64,000 bases of DNA. It comes from Brevundimonas guildfordensis (GTDB lineage: Bacteria; Pseudomonadota; Alphaproteobacteria; Caulobacterales; Caulobacteraceae). The notes below the pieces were generated by a model. The model did not search any database. It was given only the letters and a program-made list of their open reading frames with translations, and had not been told where the DNA came from. Made by a program: the position numbers and the translations under genes. Where the stretch lies: assembly GCF_014836405.1 (NCBI RefSeq), contig NZ_JACSQU010000001.1:682001-746000 (forward strand), in the 5' to 3' direction. Positions 47,538-56,004 of this stretch are shown piece by piece; the first letter of the stretch is position 1; each line of letters starts with the position of its first letter.

Positions 47538-48293
47538 TCAGCCGATCCGGACGCCCGTCATCGAGATCGAGCCGCCTTCGATCACGTCGGTAAAGAAGCT
47601 CGCGGTCTCGCCCGGAACCTGCTGGGCCGCGACGTAGAGCAATGGCAGGTAGTGCTCGTCCGTCGGCACGCTGAGCTGCGCCTGTTCTGCCAGCTGCACC
47701 CAGTCGATCAGGGCGTCGTGGTCGCTATTCGTGAAGGCCCGCTTCACCGCATCATTGAAGTTCACAGCCCAGTCGTACGGCTCGCCGCCGGCGCGTTTCC
47801 ACGTCCGCAGATTGTGCACGAAGTCGCCCGAACCGGCGACGATCATACCCTCGTCTCGCAAGGGGCGCAGGCGCTTGGCCAGGTCATAATGACCGCGGGC
47901 GTCCATCGTGCGATCCAGCGAGAGCTGCACCACGGGCACGTCAGCGTCCGGCCAGACGTGGGCCAGTACAGACCAGGTTCCGTGATCGAGGCCCCACTGG
48001 GTTGTCTGCACGGCGCCGGTCAGTTCCGACACGCGACTGGCCAAGGCGGGAGACCCTGGCGCGGGATATTGCATGGCATGAAGTTCAGGCGGAAAGCCTC
48101 CGAAATCATGGATGGTTTCCGGACGCTCCTGCGCCGTCACGCCTAGACCACGCGTTTCCCAGTGGGCCGAGATCATGACAACGCCTTTCGGCTTTCCGAT
48201 CTCCTGTCCCAATGTCCGCCAAGCCTCGGCGAAAGGCCCGCCAAGCGCGTTCATCGGCGATCCATGACCAAAAAAGAGTGCGGGCTGACGCAT
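47538..48293 (-). CDS. DODA-type/class III extradiol dioxygenase (YgiD-like)
   Basis: A 251-residue LigB-superfamily enzyme. It has FFGHGSPMNAL, VMISAHWETRGLG, the GLDHGTWSVLAHVWP segment and DEHYLPLLYVA, whose His residues bind iron or zinc. The closest family I recall is YgiD, a 4,5-DOPA dioxygenase of E. coli, related to plant betalain enzymes. The natural substrate in bacteria is usually unknown. It is not linked to the catechol operon, which uses ortho-cleavage. Confidence 0.88.
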   Translation of the reverse strand: MRQPALFFGHGSPMNALGGPFAEAWRTLGQEIGKPKGVVMISAHWETRGLGVTAQERPETIHDFGGFPPELHAMQYPAPGSPALASRVSELTGAVQTTQWGLDHGTWSVLAHVWPDADVPVVQLSLDRTMDARGHYDLAKRLRPLRDEGMIVAGSGDFVHNLRTWKRAGGEPYDWAVNFNDAVKRAFTNSDHDALIDWVQLAEQAQLSVPTDEHYLPLLYVAAQQVPGETASFFTDVIEGGSISMTGVRIG

Positions 48294-48413
48294 AATCTTG
48301 ACCGTGCAGCTTCTTGGGCGTCACGGCTCCGGGAAAAGTGAAATACGATGCTTATACAGCAACTGTGTCGGTGCCTAATCTAGGCGCTCTATCCGGAGCT
48401 GCAAGAGGCTCCG

Positions 48414-48878
48414 TCAAGAATCTGCCAGGCCGATCGGACAGATGCGCTGATAGAACGCCGGCTCGCCCGGAACCCGTGCGCCTCGCGACAGCAGAAAGCG
48501 ATGCTCGACCACCATGGCCTGCTGTTCAATATTCAGGCCAATCCATTCGCAGCGGTCATCAACGGGATAGGCGTAGGCGCCCGGCCCGTCGCCCGCCTTC
48601 AGCTTGCCGGTCAGCAGGTTGACGCCGTTCTGCGCCTGCCAGACGTGGACCAATTCGTGGATGAAGACCGCCTGCGTCCTGAGCGGCGCCTGCGAAAGAT
48701 CGGGCTCCAGCGTTGCTTTTGGCCATACAATCCAATCGCGCCCGAACCAGCGTCCCGGCACGAAGGCCCTGTCAAACGGCCAGGGCAAACCCAAGAAGCG
48801 GATATCGTCCAGCCGCAGGTCGCGTGCGAACACCTCGCGCGCCAGCGCCGCCTCGCCGCGCGCCAGCGGTCGGATCAT
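48414..48878 (-). CDS. HExxH-motif protein, putative zinc metalloprotease (vgr-related/DUF4157-like)
   Basis: A 154-residue protein without a signal peptide. The motif FIHELVHVWQAQNG is a typical HExxH zinc site and is preceded by the FLGLPWPFDRAFVPGRW block, as in short alphaproteobacterial proteins labelled vgr-related. Whether it is an active protease is unproven. Its ATG (48878) overlaps the stop of the VanY-like peptidase gene (ATGA), so both are co-translated and may act on the same envelope target. Confidence 0.65.
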   Translation of the reverse strand: MIRPLARGEAALAREVFARDLRLDDIRFLGLPWPFDRAFVPGRWFGRDWIVWPKATLEPDLSQAPLRTQAVFIHELVHVWQAQNGVNLLTGKLKAGDGPGAYAYPVDDRCEWIGLNIEQQAMVVEHRFLLSRGARVPGEPAFYQRICPIGLADS

Positions 48879-49735
48879 CGGCCCACCCACTCCCAGTGCC
48901 AGGGCTCATAGACATAGGGCACGAAGCCGAAACGCCCGGCGTTCTTGACCAGCCAGCGATAGGTCGGCGTCTGGCTCATGTGGCGGCGGCTGTGAACGTC
49001 GGTGGAATCGACGCCCATGCCCTGCAAATGGCCGACATACAGATCGACGGCCGTGCCAGTCCGGTGCGGCGAACAAACCGCGCGGCGCAGGCCATCGCAG
49101 TTGCCATCGCGCGCGCATCTGGCGGCGTCGGCCTCCGGGTCGCGAAAAGACGAGAAGACGCGCAGCAGTTCCGGCTCGGCGGCGATCTCAGGGACTTCGG
49201 CGCGGGCAGCCGCCGCCATGTCGCGGTAAGCGTCCAACACGTCGCGGCGCAGCAGACGCGTCAAACGTTCGGCGTGTTCTTCGCCCGTCGTCAAATAGGC
49301 CAGGTCGGCGACCGGCGGCGGTTCGGGGCATTCCCCTCTCACCCGCGCCATGACAAAGGGTCGCCGTTCCTGCCACAGCCCTCGCAGAACCTGAAAGGTG
49401 GGCTGGTCGAACCGCCCGCTGGCCGTCAGCCCGTATCTCGTCTGAAATCCCGCCAGGGCTTCGGCGAAGCCCGGCGAGGTGGGATCGCAGGGCGAACCGA
49501 CTTCCTGTTGAATGAGAGGCACATAGGCCTCCCATCCCAATTCCGACGGCCCGAACGGCACCCATTCCAGCGCATACAGGGATATGGCGTTCGCCTCGGC
49601 GGTGTCGTCCCAGGAGCCTGGAGCCCGGTCGCAGATCTGGGCGGTAGGCACGGGTTCCGGGGCCTCCGCACGGACCTGGCCGGCCAGTACGGTCACGCTC
49701 AGGGCGGCGAAGAGAGAGACGGACGCTTTCCACAT
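48875..49735 (-). CDS. Secreted VanY/M15-type D-Ala-D-Ala carboxypeptidase
   Basis: A 286-residue protein with a signal peptide (SVSLFAALSVTVLAGQVRA). A peptidoglycan-binding-like segment, FQTRYGLTASGRFDQPTF, lies at about residues 95-112. The catalytic part has SPHRTGTAVDLYVG (zinc His and Asp) and EPWHWEWVG (His) near the C-terminus, the VanY/DdpX arrangement. It would trim peptidoglycan stem peptides in the periplasm. It is divergent from the GPH transporter gene and overlaps the following HExxH gene. Confidence 0.85.
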   Translation of the reverse strand: MWKASVSLFAALSVTVLAGQVRAEAPEPVPTAQICDRAPGSWDDTAEANAISLYALEWVPFGPSELGWEAYVPLIQQEVGSPCDPTSPGFAEALAGFQTRYGLTASGRFDQPTFQVLRGLWQERRPFVMARVRGECPEPPPVADLAYLTTGEEHAERLTRLLRRDVLDAYRDMAAAARAEVPEIAAEPELLRVFSSFRDPEADAARCARDGNCDGLRRAVCSPHRTGTAVDLYVGHLQGMGVDSTDVHSRRHMSQTPTYRWLVKNAGRFGFVPYVYEPWHWEWVGR

Positions 49736-49857
49736 AAGCGGCAGCAGGCCTCAGGATCAGTGTCGCCGCAAGCCCTTGACGCGGTCTTCGCGCCTCCGAG
49801 GAAAACCTGCATGCTGACGATTGCGGCCGACTCGCGCCGTGATCGGGCCGTGACCGC

Positions 49858-51243
49858 ATGACCGCAACCGCCGCGCCTTCGTCCAGCATCGCCGCGCCCG
49901 ACGCGCCGCGCCGCTCCAACGCCGTCCTGGCCGCCTTTTCCGGGCCGTGCCTGCCGCTGGCGGCTTTCGGGGTGGCCCTGCCCGTCACCCTGCCGGAGTT
50001 CTACGCCACCCACGTCGGGATCGAGATGGGCATGCTGGCGGCTGTCTTCATGGCGGTTCGGCTGATCGATATCGTCTTCGACCCCTTCATCGGCTGGGGC
50101 ATGGACAGGACGCGCACACGCCTGGGTCGCTATCGCCCGTGGATGGCCGTGGCGACGCCAATCCTGATGCTGGCGGCGCTGATGATGTTCGTGACGGTCC
50201 AGCCGGGCGCGGGGCCCGTCTACCTGTTCGCGTGGCTGCTGGTGCTCTACCTCGGCTTCTCGATGGGGACGTTGGGGCAGTTGGGCTGGGCCGCCGTGCT
50301 GGCGCCGCAATATGACCAGCGCAGCCGCGTCTATGGCTGGTGGCAGGTGTTCAACATCATCGGCGTCATCCTGATCCTGATCCTGCCGACTATCGTGGTG
50401 AAGACGGGACTGGGGAGCTACGTCGACGGCGTTCGCATCATGGGCTGGGCCATCATCATCGCCCTGCCCTTGACCATCGGCCTGGCCATGGTCGCCGTGC
50501 CCGAGCCGGTCAACGCAGGCGCCGCGCCGCATGGGGGCCCCAGCGCCTATCTGGCCCTGTTCAAGATGAAGACAGTGCGCAAGCTGCTGATCGCGGACCT
50601 GCTGCTGGGCATTGCGCCGGGCATCACCGGGTCGTTGCTGTTTTTCTTCTTCGGCCAGATCAAGGGCTACGACCACACCCAGGCGTCGCTGTTCATGCTG
50701 ATCTACTTCATGGCCGGCCTGGTCGGGGCGCCCATATGGGCCTGGCTCGCGACCCGGATCGGGAAGGACCGCGCCCTGGCCGTGGCCAGCCTGATCTTCG
50801 CTGTCTTCTACGTCGGCGCGACCCTCGTTCCGGGCGGGAGCTTCGCCCTGACGGCCGTCGCCATGTTCATCGCCGGCCTGCCCTATGCGGCGGGCCTGTT
50901 CCTGCTGCGCGCCATGATGGCGGACGCGGGCGACGAGGTGCGGCTGGAGACGGGGGTGGACCGCACCGGCCTGATGTTCTCCATCCTGTCGGCCACGACC
51001 AAGATGGGGCACGTCTTCGCCTTGGTCCCCTACGCCATCCTGCCGCTGGTCGGGTTCAAGGCCTTGCCTGGGCCTGAGGGTAACAGCGACTTCTCGCTGT
51101 TGATCCTGCAGATCCTGTTCATCGCCGTGCCGGGCCTGCTATTGGCGGCCACCGCCTGGGTGCTGAAGGGCTACCCCCTGACTGCGCGCAGGCACGATGA
51201 AATCCGCGCCGCCCTGGCGCAAAGAGACGCCGGACACGCCTGA
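49858..51243 (+). CDS. MFS transporter, GPH symporter type
   Basis: A 461-residue inner-membrane protein with about 12 hydrophobic segments. DIVFDPFIGWGMDRTRTRLG, then RYRPWMAVA, is the MelB/GPH signature. It differs clearly from the GPH protein at 14289. The stop is at 51241-51243 and mazG begins at the next base, so the two share a transcript though they are not functionally related in any known way. Substrate unknown; sugars or sugar conjugates are typical. Confidence 0.85.
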   Translation: MTATAAPSSSIAAPDAPRRSNAVLAAFSGPCLPLAAFGVALPVTLPEFYATHVGIEMGMLAAVFMAVRLIDIVFDPFIGWGMDRTRTRLGRYRPWMAVATPILMLAALMMFVTVQPGAGPVYLFAWLLVLYLGFSMGTLGQLGWAAVLAPQYDQRSRVYGWWQVFNIIGVILILILPTIVVKTGLGSYVDGVRIMGWAIIIALPLTIGLAMVAVPEPVNAGAAPHGGPSAYLALFKMKTVRKLLIADLLLGIAPGITGSLLFFFFGQIKGYDHTQASLFMLIYFMAGLVGAPIWAWLATRIGKDRALAVASLIFAVFYVGATLVPGGSFALTAVAMFIAGLPYAAGLFLLRAMMADAGDEVRLETGVDRTGLMFSILSATTKMGHVFALVPYAILPLVGFKALPGPEGNSDFSLLILQILFIAVPGLLLAATAWVLKGYPLTARRHDEIRAALAQRDAGHA

Positions 51244-52032
51244 ATGACCCACCCTGTCGACCGCCTGAAGGACATCATGGTTCGCCTGCGCGATCCGAAC
51301 GGCGGCTGTCCCTGGGACGTGGAGCAGACCTTTCAGACCATCGCCCCCTATACGATCGAGGAGGCCTATGAGGTCGCCGACGCCATCGAGCGCGGCGACA
51401 TGGACGAGCTGAGGGTCGAACTGGGCGACCTGCTGTTCCAGGTCGTCTTCCACTCGCGCATGGCGGAGGAGGCCGGGCACTTCCGGCTGGAAGACGTCGC
51501 CGAGGCCATGGCCGACAAGCTGGTCCGGCGCCACCCGCACGTCTTCGGCGACGAAGCCGCCAAACCCAGCGGCCCAGCCCAGAAAGCGCGCTGGGAGGAC
51601 ATCAAGGCCGCCGAGCGCAAGGCCAAGGCGCAGCATGGCGTGCTGGACGACGTGCCAGTCGGCCTGCCCGCCCTGACCCGCGCGGCCAAGCTGACCAAGC
51701 GCGCAGGCCGCGTCGGCTTCGACTGGCCCTCCACCGACGAGGTCTTCGACAAACTGGCCGAAGAGGTTCAGGAACTGCGTGTTGAAATCGCCGCCGGCGA
51801 CAAGGAGAAGGCGCGCGAGGAGTTGGGGGATCTGCTGTTCGTCGTCGCCAACCTGGCCCGCAAGCTGGAGGTCGAGCCGGAAGACGCCCTGCGCGCCGCC
51901 AATGCTAAATTCGTGCGTCGTTTCGAGTTCATCGAAGCTGAGCTGAAGAAGGACGGCCGCACGCCGGAACAGTCCGACCTCGCCGAGATGGACAGCCTGT
52001 GGGACGCCGCCAAGACGGCTGAACGGGCCTAG
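51244..52032 (+). CDS. mazG: Nucleoside triphosphate pyrophosphohydrolase MazG
   Basis: A 262-residue protein with two MazG domains. The first has GGCPWDVEQTFQTIAPYTIE, then EEAYEVADAIERGD and ELGDLLFQVVFHSRMAEE. The second has EEVQELRVEIAAGDKEKARE and ELGDLLFVVANLARKL. The E-x2-E ... E-x2-D metal sites are visible in both. It hydrolyses noncanonical or excess NTPs and can lower ppGpp. The ATG immediately follows the transporter stop. Confidence 0.95.
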   Translation: MTHPVDRLKDIMVRLRDPNGGCPWDVEQTFQTIAPYTIEEAYEVADAIERGDMDELRVELGDLLFQVVFHSRMAEEAGHFRLEDVAEAMADKLVRRHPHVFGDEAAKPSGPAQKARWEDIKAAERKAKAQHGVLDDVPVGLPALTRAAKLTKRAGRVGFDWPSTDEVFDKLAEEVQELRVEIAAGDKEKAREELGDLLFVVANLARKLEVEPEDALRAANAKFVRRFEFIEAELKKDGRTPEQSDLAEMDSLWDAAKTAERA

Positions 52033-52057
52033 GCGGCGCGCCCCGCGTCCTGCGTGA

Positions 52058-53371
52058 TCAGTCGATAACGTCCGGATACAGCCGTTCAAGCCGCCCCAGC
52101 GCGGCGGGATGCAGCCGGACCGTCAGGTGCACCCGGCCGTCCTCGTCCGTCTCGCGCCCCGTCACCCGGCCGTTGGCGTAGAGCCAGGCCAACAGGTCGC
52201 CGCGGTGGGGCTCGACCGTCAGGTGCGTTTCGGGGTCGTCGTCGATCAGGGCGGCGATGGTTTCGCGAAGCGCCTCGATCCCCTCGCCGGTCCACGCAGA
52301 GACGGCTACCGCCTGCCCGTCACGCGCCAGACGCTCCGCCTGGCCGACCACGCTTTCGCGCGTTTCGGGTTCCAGCAGGTCGATCTTGTTCCAGACCTCG
52401 AGAATGCGGCGCGTCTTGCCCTCGGGCGTCGGAATCTGCTCCAGCACGGTCTCGACGTCCTTTGCCTGGGCGGCGCTGTCGGGCGAGGCGATGTCGCGCA
52501 CGTGCAGGATCAGATCGGCTTCGCCGACTTCCTCCAGGGTGGCGCGGAAGCTCTCGACCAGTTCGTGCGGCAGGTCCGAGACGAAGCCCACGGTGTCGGC
52601 GATGATCGCCGGGCGCCCCTGCGGCAAGCGGATCGTGCGCTGGGTCGTGTCCAGGGTGGCGAACAGCAGGTCCTTGGCCATCACTTCGGCCCCGGTCAGG
52701 CGGTTGAACAGCGTGGACTTCCCCGCATTCGTGTAGCCGACGAGCGCGACCGACGGGAACGGAACCTGCTTGCGCGCCTTGCGGTGCAGGCCGCGCGTGC
52801 GGCGCACCTCTTCCAGTTCAGCCTTCAGCTTAACGATGCGGTCGGCGATCATCCGCCGGTCGAGTTCGATCTGGGTTTCGCCGGGACCGCCCGTGCCGCC
52901 CGTGCCGCCGCGCTGGCGTTCCAGGTGGGTCCAAGTGCGGACGAGGCGCGAGCGCTCATATTCCAGCCGCGCCAGCTCGACCTGAAGGCGACCTTCGCGC
53001 GTGCGGGCGCGACGTCCGAAGATCTCAAGGATCAGCCCCGTTCGATCGATGACCTTGATGTCCCAGAAGCGTTCAAGGTTGCGCTGCTGCACCGGGGTCA
53101 GCTGATCGTCGACGACGACCGCCTCGGCGTCGGCGGCCAGGATCAAGGCCGAGATCTCTTCCAGCTTGCCTCGGCCGATCAGGGTGGCAGGCGTTACGGA
53201 TCGCAGGCGCACGATCTCCTGCGCGCGGACATCAAGATCCAGCGCCTGGGCCAGGCCCACGGCTTCTTCCAGGCGTTCGGAAGCATGGCGCGCATTGTCG
53301 CCGCGACGGTCGGGATGGATGACGACGGCCCGGATCAGCGGGACGGCGTGGTCAATGAGTTTGGAGGTCAA
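52058..53371 (-). CDS. hflX: GTPase HflX
   Basis: A 437-residue ribosome-associated GTPase. It has the N-terminal HflX domain (VRLRSVTPATLIGRGKLEEI), the glycine-rich GGTGGTGGPGETQIELDRR linker, G1 GYTNAGKSTLFN, G3 DTVGF and G4 NKID. HflX splits stalled or heat-damaged 70S ribosomes. The TTG start directly follows the hfq stop (TGATTG), the usual hfq-hflX order. It is convergent with mazG, with 25 bases between the stops. Confidence 0.96.
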   Translation of the reverse strand: MTSKLIDHAVPLIRAVVIHPDRRGDNARHASERLEEAVGLAQALDLDVRAQEIVRLRSVTPATLIGRGKLEEISALILAADAEAVVVDDQLTPVQQRNLERFWDIKVIDRTGLILEIFGRRARTREGRLQVELARLEYERSRLVRTWTHLERQRGGTGGTGGPGETQIELDRRMIADRIVKLKAELEEVRRTRGLHRKARKQVPFPSVALVGYTNAGKSTLFNRLTGAEVMAKDLLFATLDTTQRTIRLPQGRPAIIADTVGFVSDLPHELVESFRATLEEVGEADLILHVRDIASPDSAAQAKDVETVLEQIPTPEGKTRRILEVWNKIDLLEPETRESVVGQAERLARDGQAVAVSAWTGEGIEALRETIAALIDDDPETHLTVEPHRGDLLAWLYANGRVTGRETDEDGRVHLTVRLHPAALGRLERLYPDVID

Positions 53372-53617
53372 TCAGTCTTCTTCGGCGTCGGGCTCGTACA
53401 ACTGCACGGGCGCGGACGGCATGATGGTCGAGATGGCGTGCTTGTAAACCAGCTGCGATTGGCCATCGCGACGCAGCAGCACACAGAAGTTGTCGAACCA
53501 GGTGACGATGCCCTGAAGCTTGACGCCGTTCACCAGGAAGATGGTCAGCGGCGTCTTCGTCTTGCGGACGCTGTTCAGGAAGGTGTCCTGGAGGTTCTGT
53601 CGTTTGTCTTGCGACAT
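53372..53617 (-). CDS. hfq: RNA chaperone Hfq
   Basis: An 81-residue Sm-like protein that helps small RNAs pair with mRNAs. It contains [20 protein letters not shown] (Sm1 start) and the Sm2 motif YKHAIST with the conserved KH. The length matches alphaproteobacterial Hfq, which has a short C-terminal tail (here acidic: YEPDAEED). ATG 53617 is the start; the in-frame codons upstream are not part of the protein. It lies between the D-amino acid aminotransferase gene and hflX. Confidence 0.97.
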   Translation of the reverse strand: MSQDKRQNLQDTFLNSVRKTKTPLTIFLVNGVKLQGIVTWFDNFCVLLRRDGQSQLVYKHAISTIMPSAPVQLYEPDAEED

Positions 53618-53727
53618 GGCAGGTTGATCCTGTTCTTGGTCTTTTTCATCGGCGGCGGAATGGCCGCGAGGCGGGACGTCGCCCGCATTCGCGACCTTAG
53701 CCACGCCCCTGTAGCTGCGGCAACGCC

Positions 53728-54588
53728 TTAAATGGCCTCGCGGCGCGCCTGTTCCAGATAAATCTCGCGCAGGCGGGTCGCCACCGGGCCGGGCTTGCCG
53801 TCGCCGATGCGGCTTCCATCCAGCGACACGATCGGCATGACGAAGGAGCTGGCCGCCGTGACGAAGATTTCGCGGGCGCGCTTCGCCTCTTCGACGCTGA
53901 AAGCGCGCTCTTCCAGTTCGATGCCTTCGGCTTCAACCAGGTTCAGGATCGCCGCCCGCGTAATGCCGCGCAGGATGTTGGCCTGGGTGTCGCGAGTCCG
54001 CAGCTTGCCGTTCTCGTCGACGATCCAGGCGTTGGTCGAGGAGCCCTCGGTCACCATGCCCATCTCGTCAAACAGAATGGCCTCATAGGCCCCGCGCTCG
54101 CGCGCCGCCTGCTTGGCCAAGGCGTTGGGCAGCAGACCGACCGTCTTGATGTCGCAACGGCCCCACCGAAGGTCCGGATGGGTCACGCCGGCAGCGCCCT
54201 TGGCGGCCAGGGCTTCGCCCTTATTCAGATCGATGGACTTGGCGGTGACGATGACGCTGGGTGCCACGTCGGTGGGGAAGGCGTGATCGCGCGGGGCCGT
54301 GCCGCGCGTGATCTGGATGTAGACCAGGCCATTGCGCACCCGGTTCCGGCGGATGGTTTCACGCAGGACGATGCCCAGCGACTGGGCCGACATGGGAATG
54401 TCGATGCGCAGCTCGGTCAGGCTTCGCGCCAGACGGCTCAGATGGCCCTCATAGTCAGCCAGCCGACCATCAAACACCGACCAGACTTCATAGACGCCGT
54501 CGGCGAACTGAAAGCCGCGATCCTCGATATGGACTACGGCCTGGCCATGCGGCTGATACACGCCGTTCACATAGGCGACCCTGGACAT
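53728..54588 (-). CDS. D-amino acid aminotransferase (class IV PLP enzyme)
   Basis: A 286-residue fold-type IV aminotransferase. N-terminal [20 protein letters not shown], then [18 protein letters not shown] is characteristic of D-alanine transaminase; the PLP lysine lies in [16 protein letters not shown], and [14 protein letters not shown] binds phosphate. It makes D-amino acids such as D-alanine and D-glutamate for peptidoglycan. The start ATG overlaps the ntrX stop by one base (TGATG), linking it to the ntrYX transcript. Confidence 0.92.
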   Translation of the reverse strand: MSRVAYVNGVYQPHGQAVVHIEDRGFQFADGVYEVWSVFDGRLADYEGHLSRLARSLTELRIDIPMSAQSLGIVLRETIRRNRVRNGLVYIQITRGTAPRDHAFPTDVAPSVIVTAKSIDLNKGEALAAKGAAGVTHPDLRWGRCDIKTVGLLPNALAKQAARERGAYEAILFDEMGMVTEGSSTNAWIVDENGKLRTRDTQANILRGITRAAILNLVEAEGIELEERAFSVEEAKRAREIFVTAASSFVMPIVSLDGSRIGDGKPGPVATRLREIYLEQARREAI

Positions 54589-55994
54589 CAGGCGCCCTCT
54601 CCTTCTTCGTCTCCGCCGCGTGCGGGCGACACGCCCAGCGACTTAAGCTTTCGATGCAGCGCCGACCGCTCCATGCCGATGAAGGCGGCCGTGCGCGAGA
54701 TATTGCCGCCGAAGCGCATGATCTGGGACGACAGGTATTCTCGCTCGAACACCTCTCTGGCCTCGCGCAGAGGCAGGGCGATGATATGCTCGGCGCTGAG
54801 CGAGGTTGGGCTGGCCGACGACGCCACCTCTTGAGGCAGCATGGCGGCGGTGATCGGCTCGTCTGCCGTCCCCGTCGCCAGGATCAGCAGGCGCTCGACG
54901 TTGTTGCGCAGCTGCCGGACGTTCCCCGGCCAGGGGTGGACTTGCAGCACAGCCAAGGCGTCGTCGGCGATGCGCCGATGCGGCAGCCCCTGAGACGCTG
55001 ACAAACTGTCGACGAAATACTCAACCAGCTCGGCGATATCCTCGCGCCTCTCGGAGAGCGGCGGCACGCGGATCGGCACGACGTTCAGGCGATGGAACAG
55101 GTCCTCGCGGAAGCGCCCCTCGCTGATTTCCAGGCGTAGATCGCGCGAGGTTGAACTGATGACCCGCACGTCAACCTGAACATCCTGTTCTCCGCCGACA
55201 CGACGGAACCGCTGCTCGACCAGCACGCGCAGGATCCGGCTCTGGCTCTCGCGGGGCATGTCGGCCACATCATCCAGGAACAGGGTGCCGTTATGCGCCT
55301 GTTCGAAGACGCCGATCTTGCGCGGGCGGCCGTCGTGGCTTTCTTCGCCGAACAGTTCGACGTCGAGGCGCTCGGGCGCCATCCCCGCGGCTGAGATCGC
55401 TACAAATTCAGCCCGGGCGCGCGGACTGGCGTCGTGAATCTGGCGCGCGACCAGTTCCTTGCCCGAGCCCGGAGGTCCAGCGATGAGGATGCGGCTGTTG
55501 GCGGGCGCCACCTTGGAGATTGTGCTGCGCAGGGCCTGCGCCGCCACCGATTTGCCGATCAACCCGCTGGGCGTCAGCGTCTGGGCCCGCAGGCGGCGGT
55601 TCTCACGCTTCAGAGAAGCCGCCTCGAGCGCCCGCTCGACCACCACCACCAGCCGATCGGACTTGAACGGCTTTTCGATGAAGTCATAGGCGCCGCGCTT
55701 CAGCGCGCTGACGGCCGTTTCAATATTGCCGTGGCCCGAGATCATGACGACCGGCAGATCTTCATCCAGCTCCCGCACGACATCCAGCAGCTCCAGCCCG
55801 TCCAGTCCGCCGCCCTGCATCCAGATGTCCAGGACCGCCAGCGACGGCTTGCGCGCCTTGATGGCGGCCAGCGCCTCGTCCGAATTGGCGGCCGTGCGAA
55901 CCGCATGGCCTTCGTCCTCCAGCAGGCCGGAAACCAGCTCGCGGATATCGGCTTCGTCGTCGACGACCAGAATGTCGGCACCGGTATTTTTCAT
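54588..55994 (-). CDS. ntrX: Nitrogen/redox response regulator NtrX
   Basis: A 468-residue NtrC-family regulator: receiver domain (phospho-acceptor Asp56 in AVLDIWMQ), AAA+ domain (Walker A GPPGSGKE, Walker B GTLFLDDV), and a C-terminal Fis-type helix-turn-helix (NISRTAAFIGMERSALHRKL). The loop that should hold the sigma-54-contacting GAFTGA motif reads FGEESHDGRPRKIGVFEQ, so the motif is absent. It may therefore act without sigma-54 activation. It follows ntrY by ten bases. Confidence 0.93.
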   Translation of the reverse strand: MKNTGADILVVDDEADIRELVSGLLEDEGHAVRTAANSDEALAAIKARKPSLAVLDIWMQGGGLDGLELLDVVRELDEDLPVVMISGHGNIETAVSALKRGAYDFIEKPFKSDRLVVVVERALEAASLKRENRRLRAQTLTPSGLIGKSVAAQALRSTISKVAPANSRILIAGPPGSGKELVARQIHDASPRARAEFVAISAAGMAPERLDVELFGEESHDGRPRKIGVFEQAHNGTLFLDDVADMPRESQSRILRVLVEQRFRRVGGEQDVQVDVRVISSTSRDLRLEISEGRFREDLFHRLNVVPIRVPPLSERREDIAELVEYFVDSLSASQGLPHRRIADDALAVLQVHPWPGNVRQLRNNVERLLILATGTADEPITAAMLPQEVASSASPTSLSAEHIIALPLREAREVFEREYLSSQIMRFGGNISRTAAFIGMERSALHRKLKSLGVSPARGGDEEGEGA

Positions 55995-56004
55995 GACGCC
56001 TCTC

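Noticed and set aside
47538-48293. Meta-cleavage enzyme linked to the catechol operon
   Set aside because: It belongs to the YgiD/DODA group, lies 16 kb away on the other strand, and has no meta-pathway neighbours.
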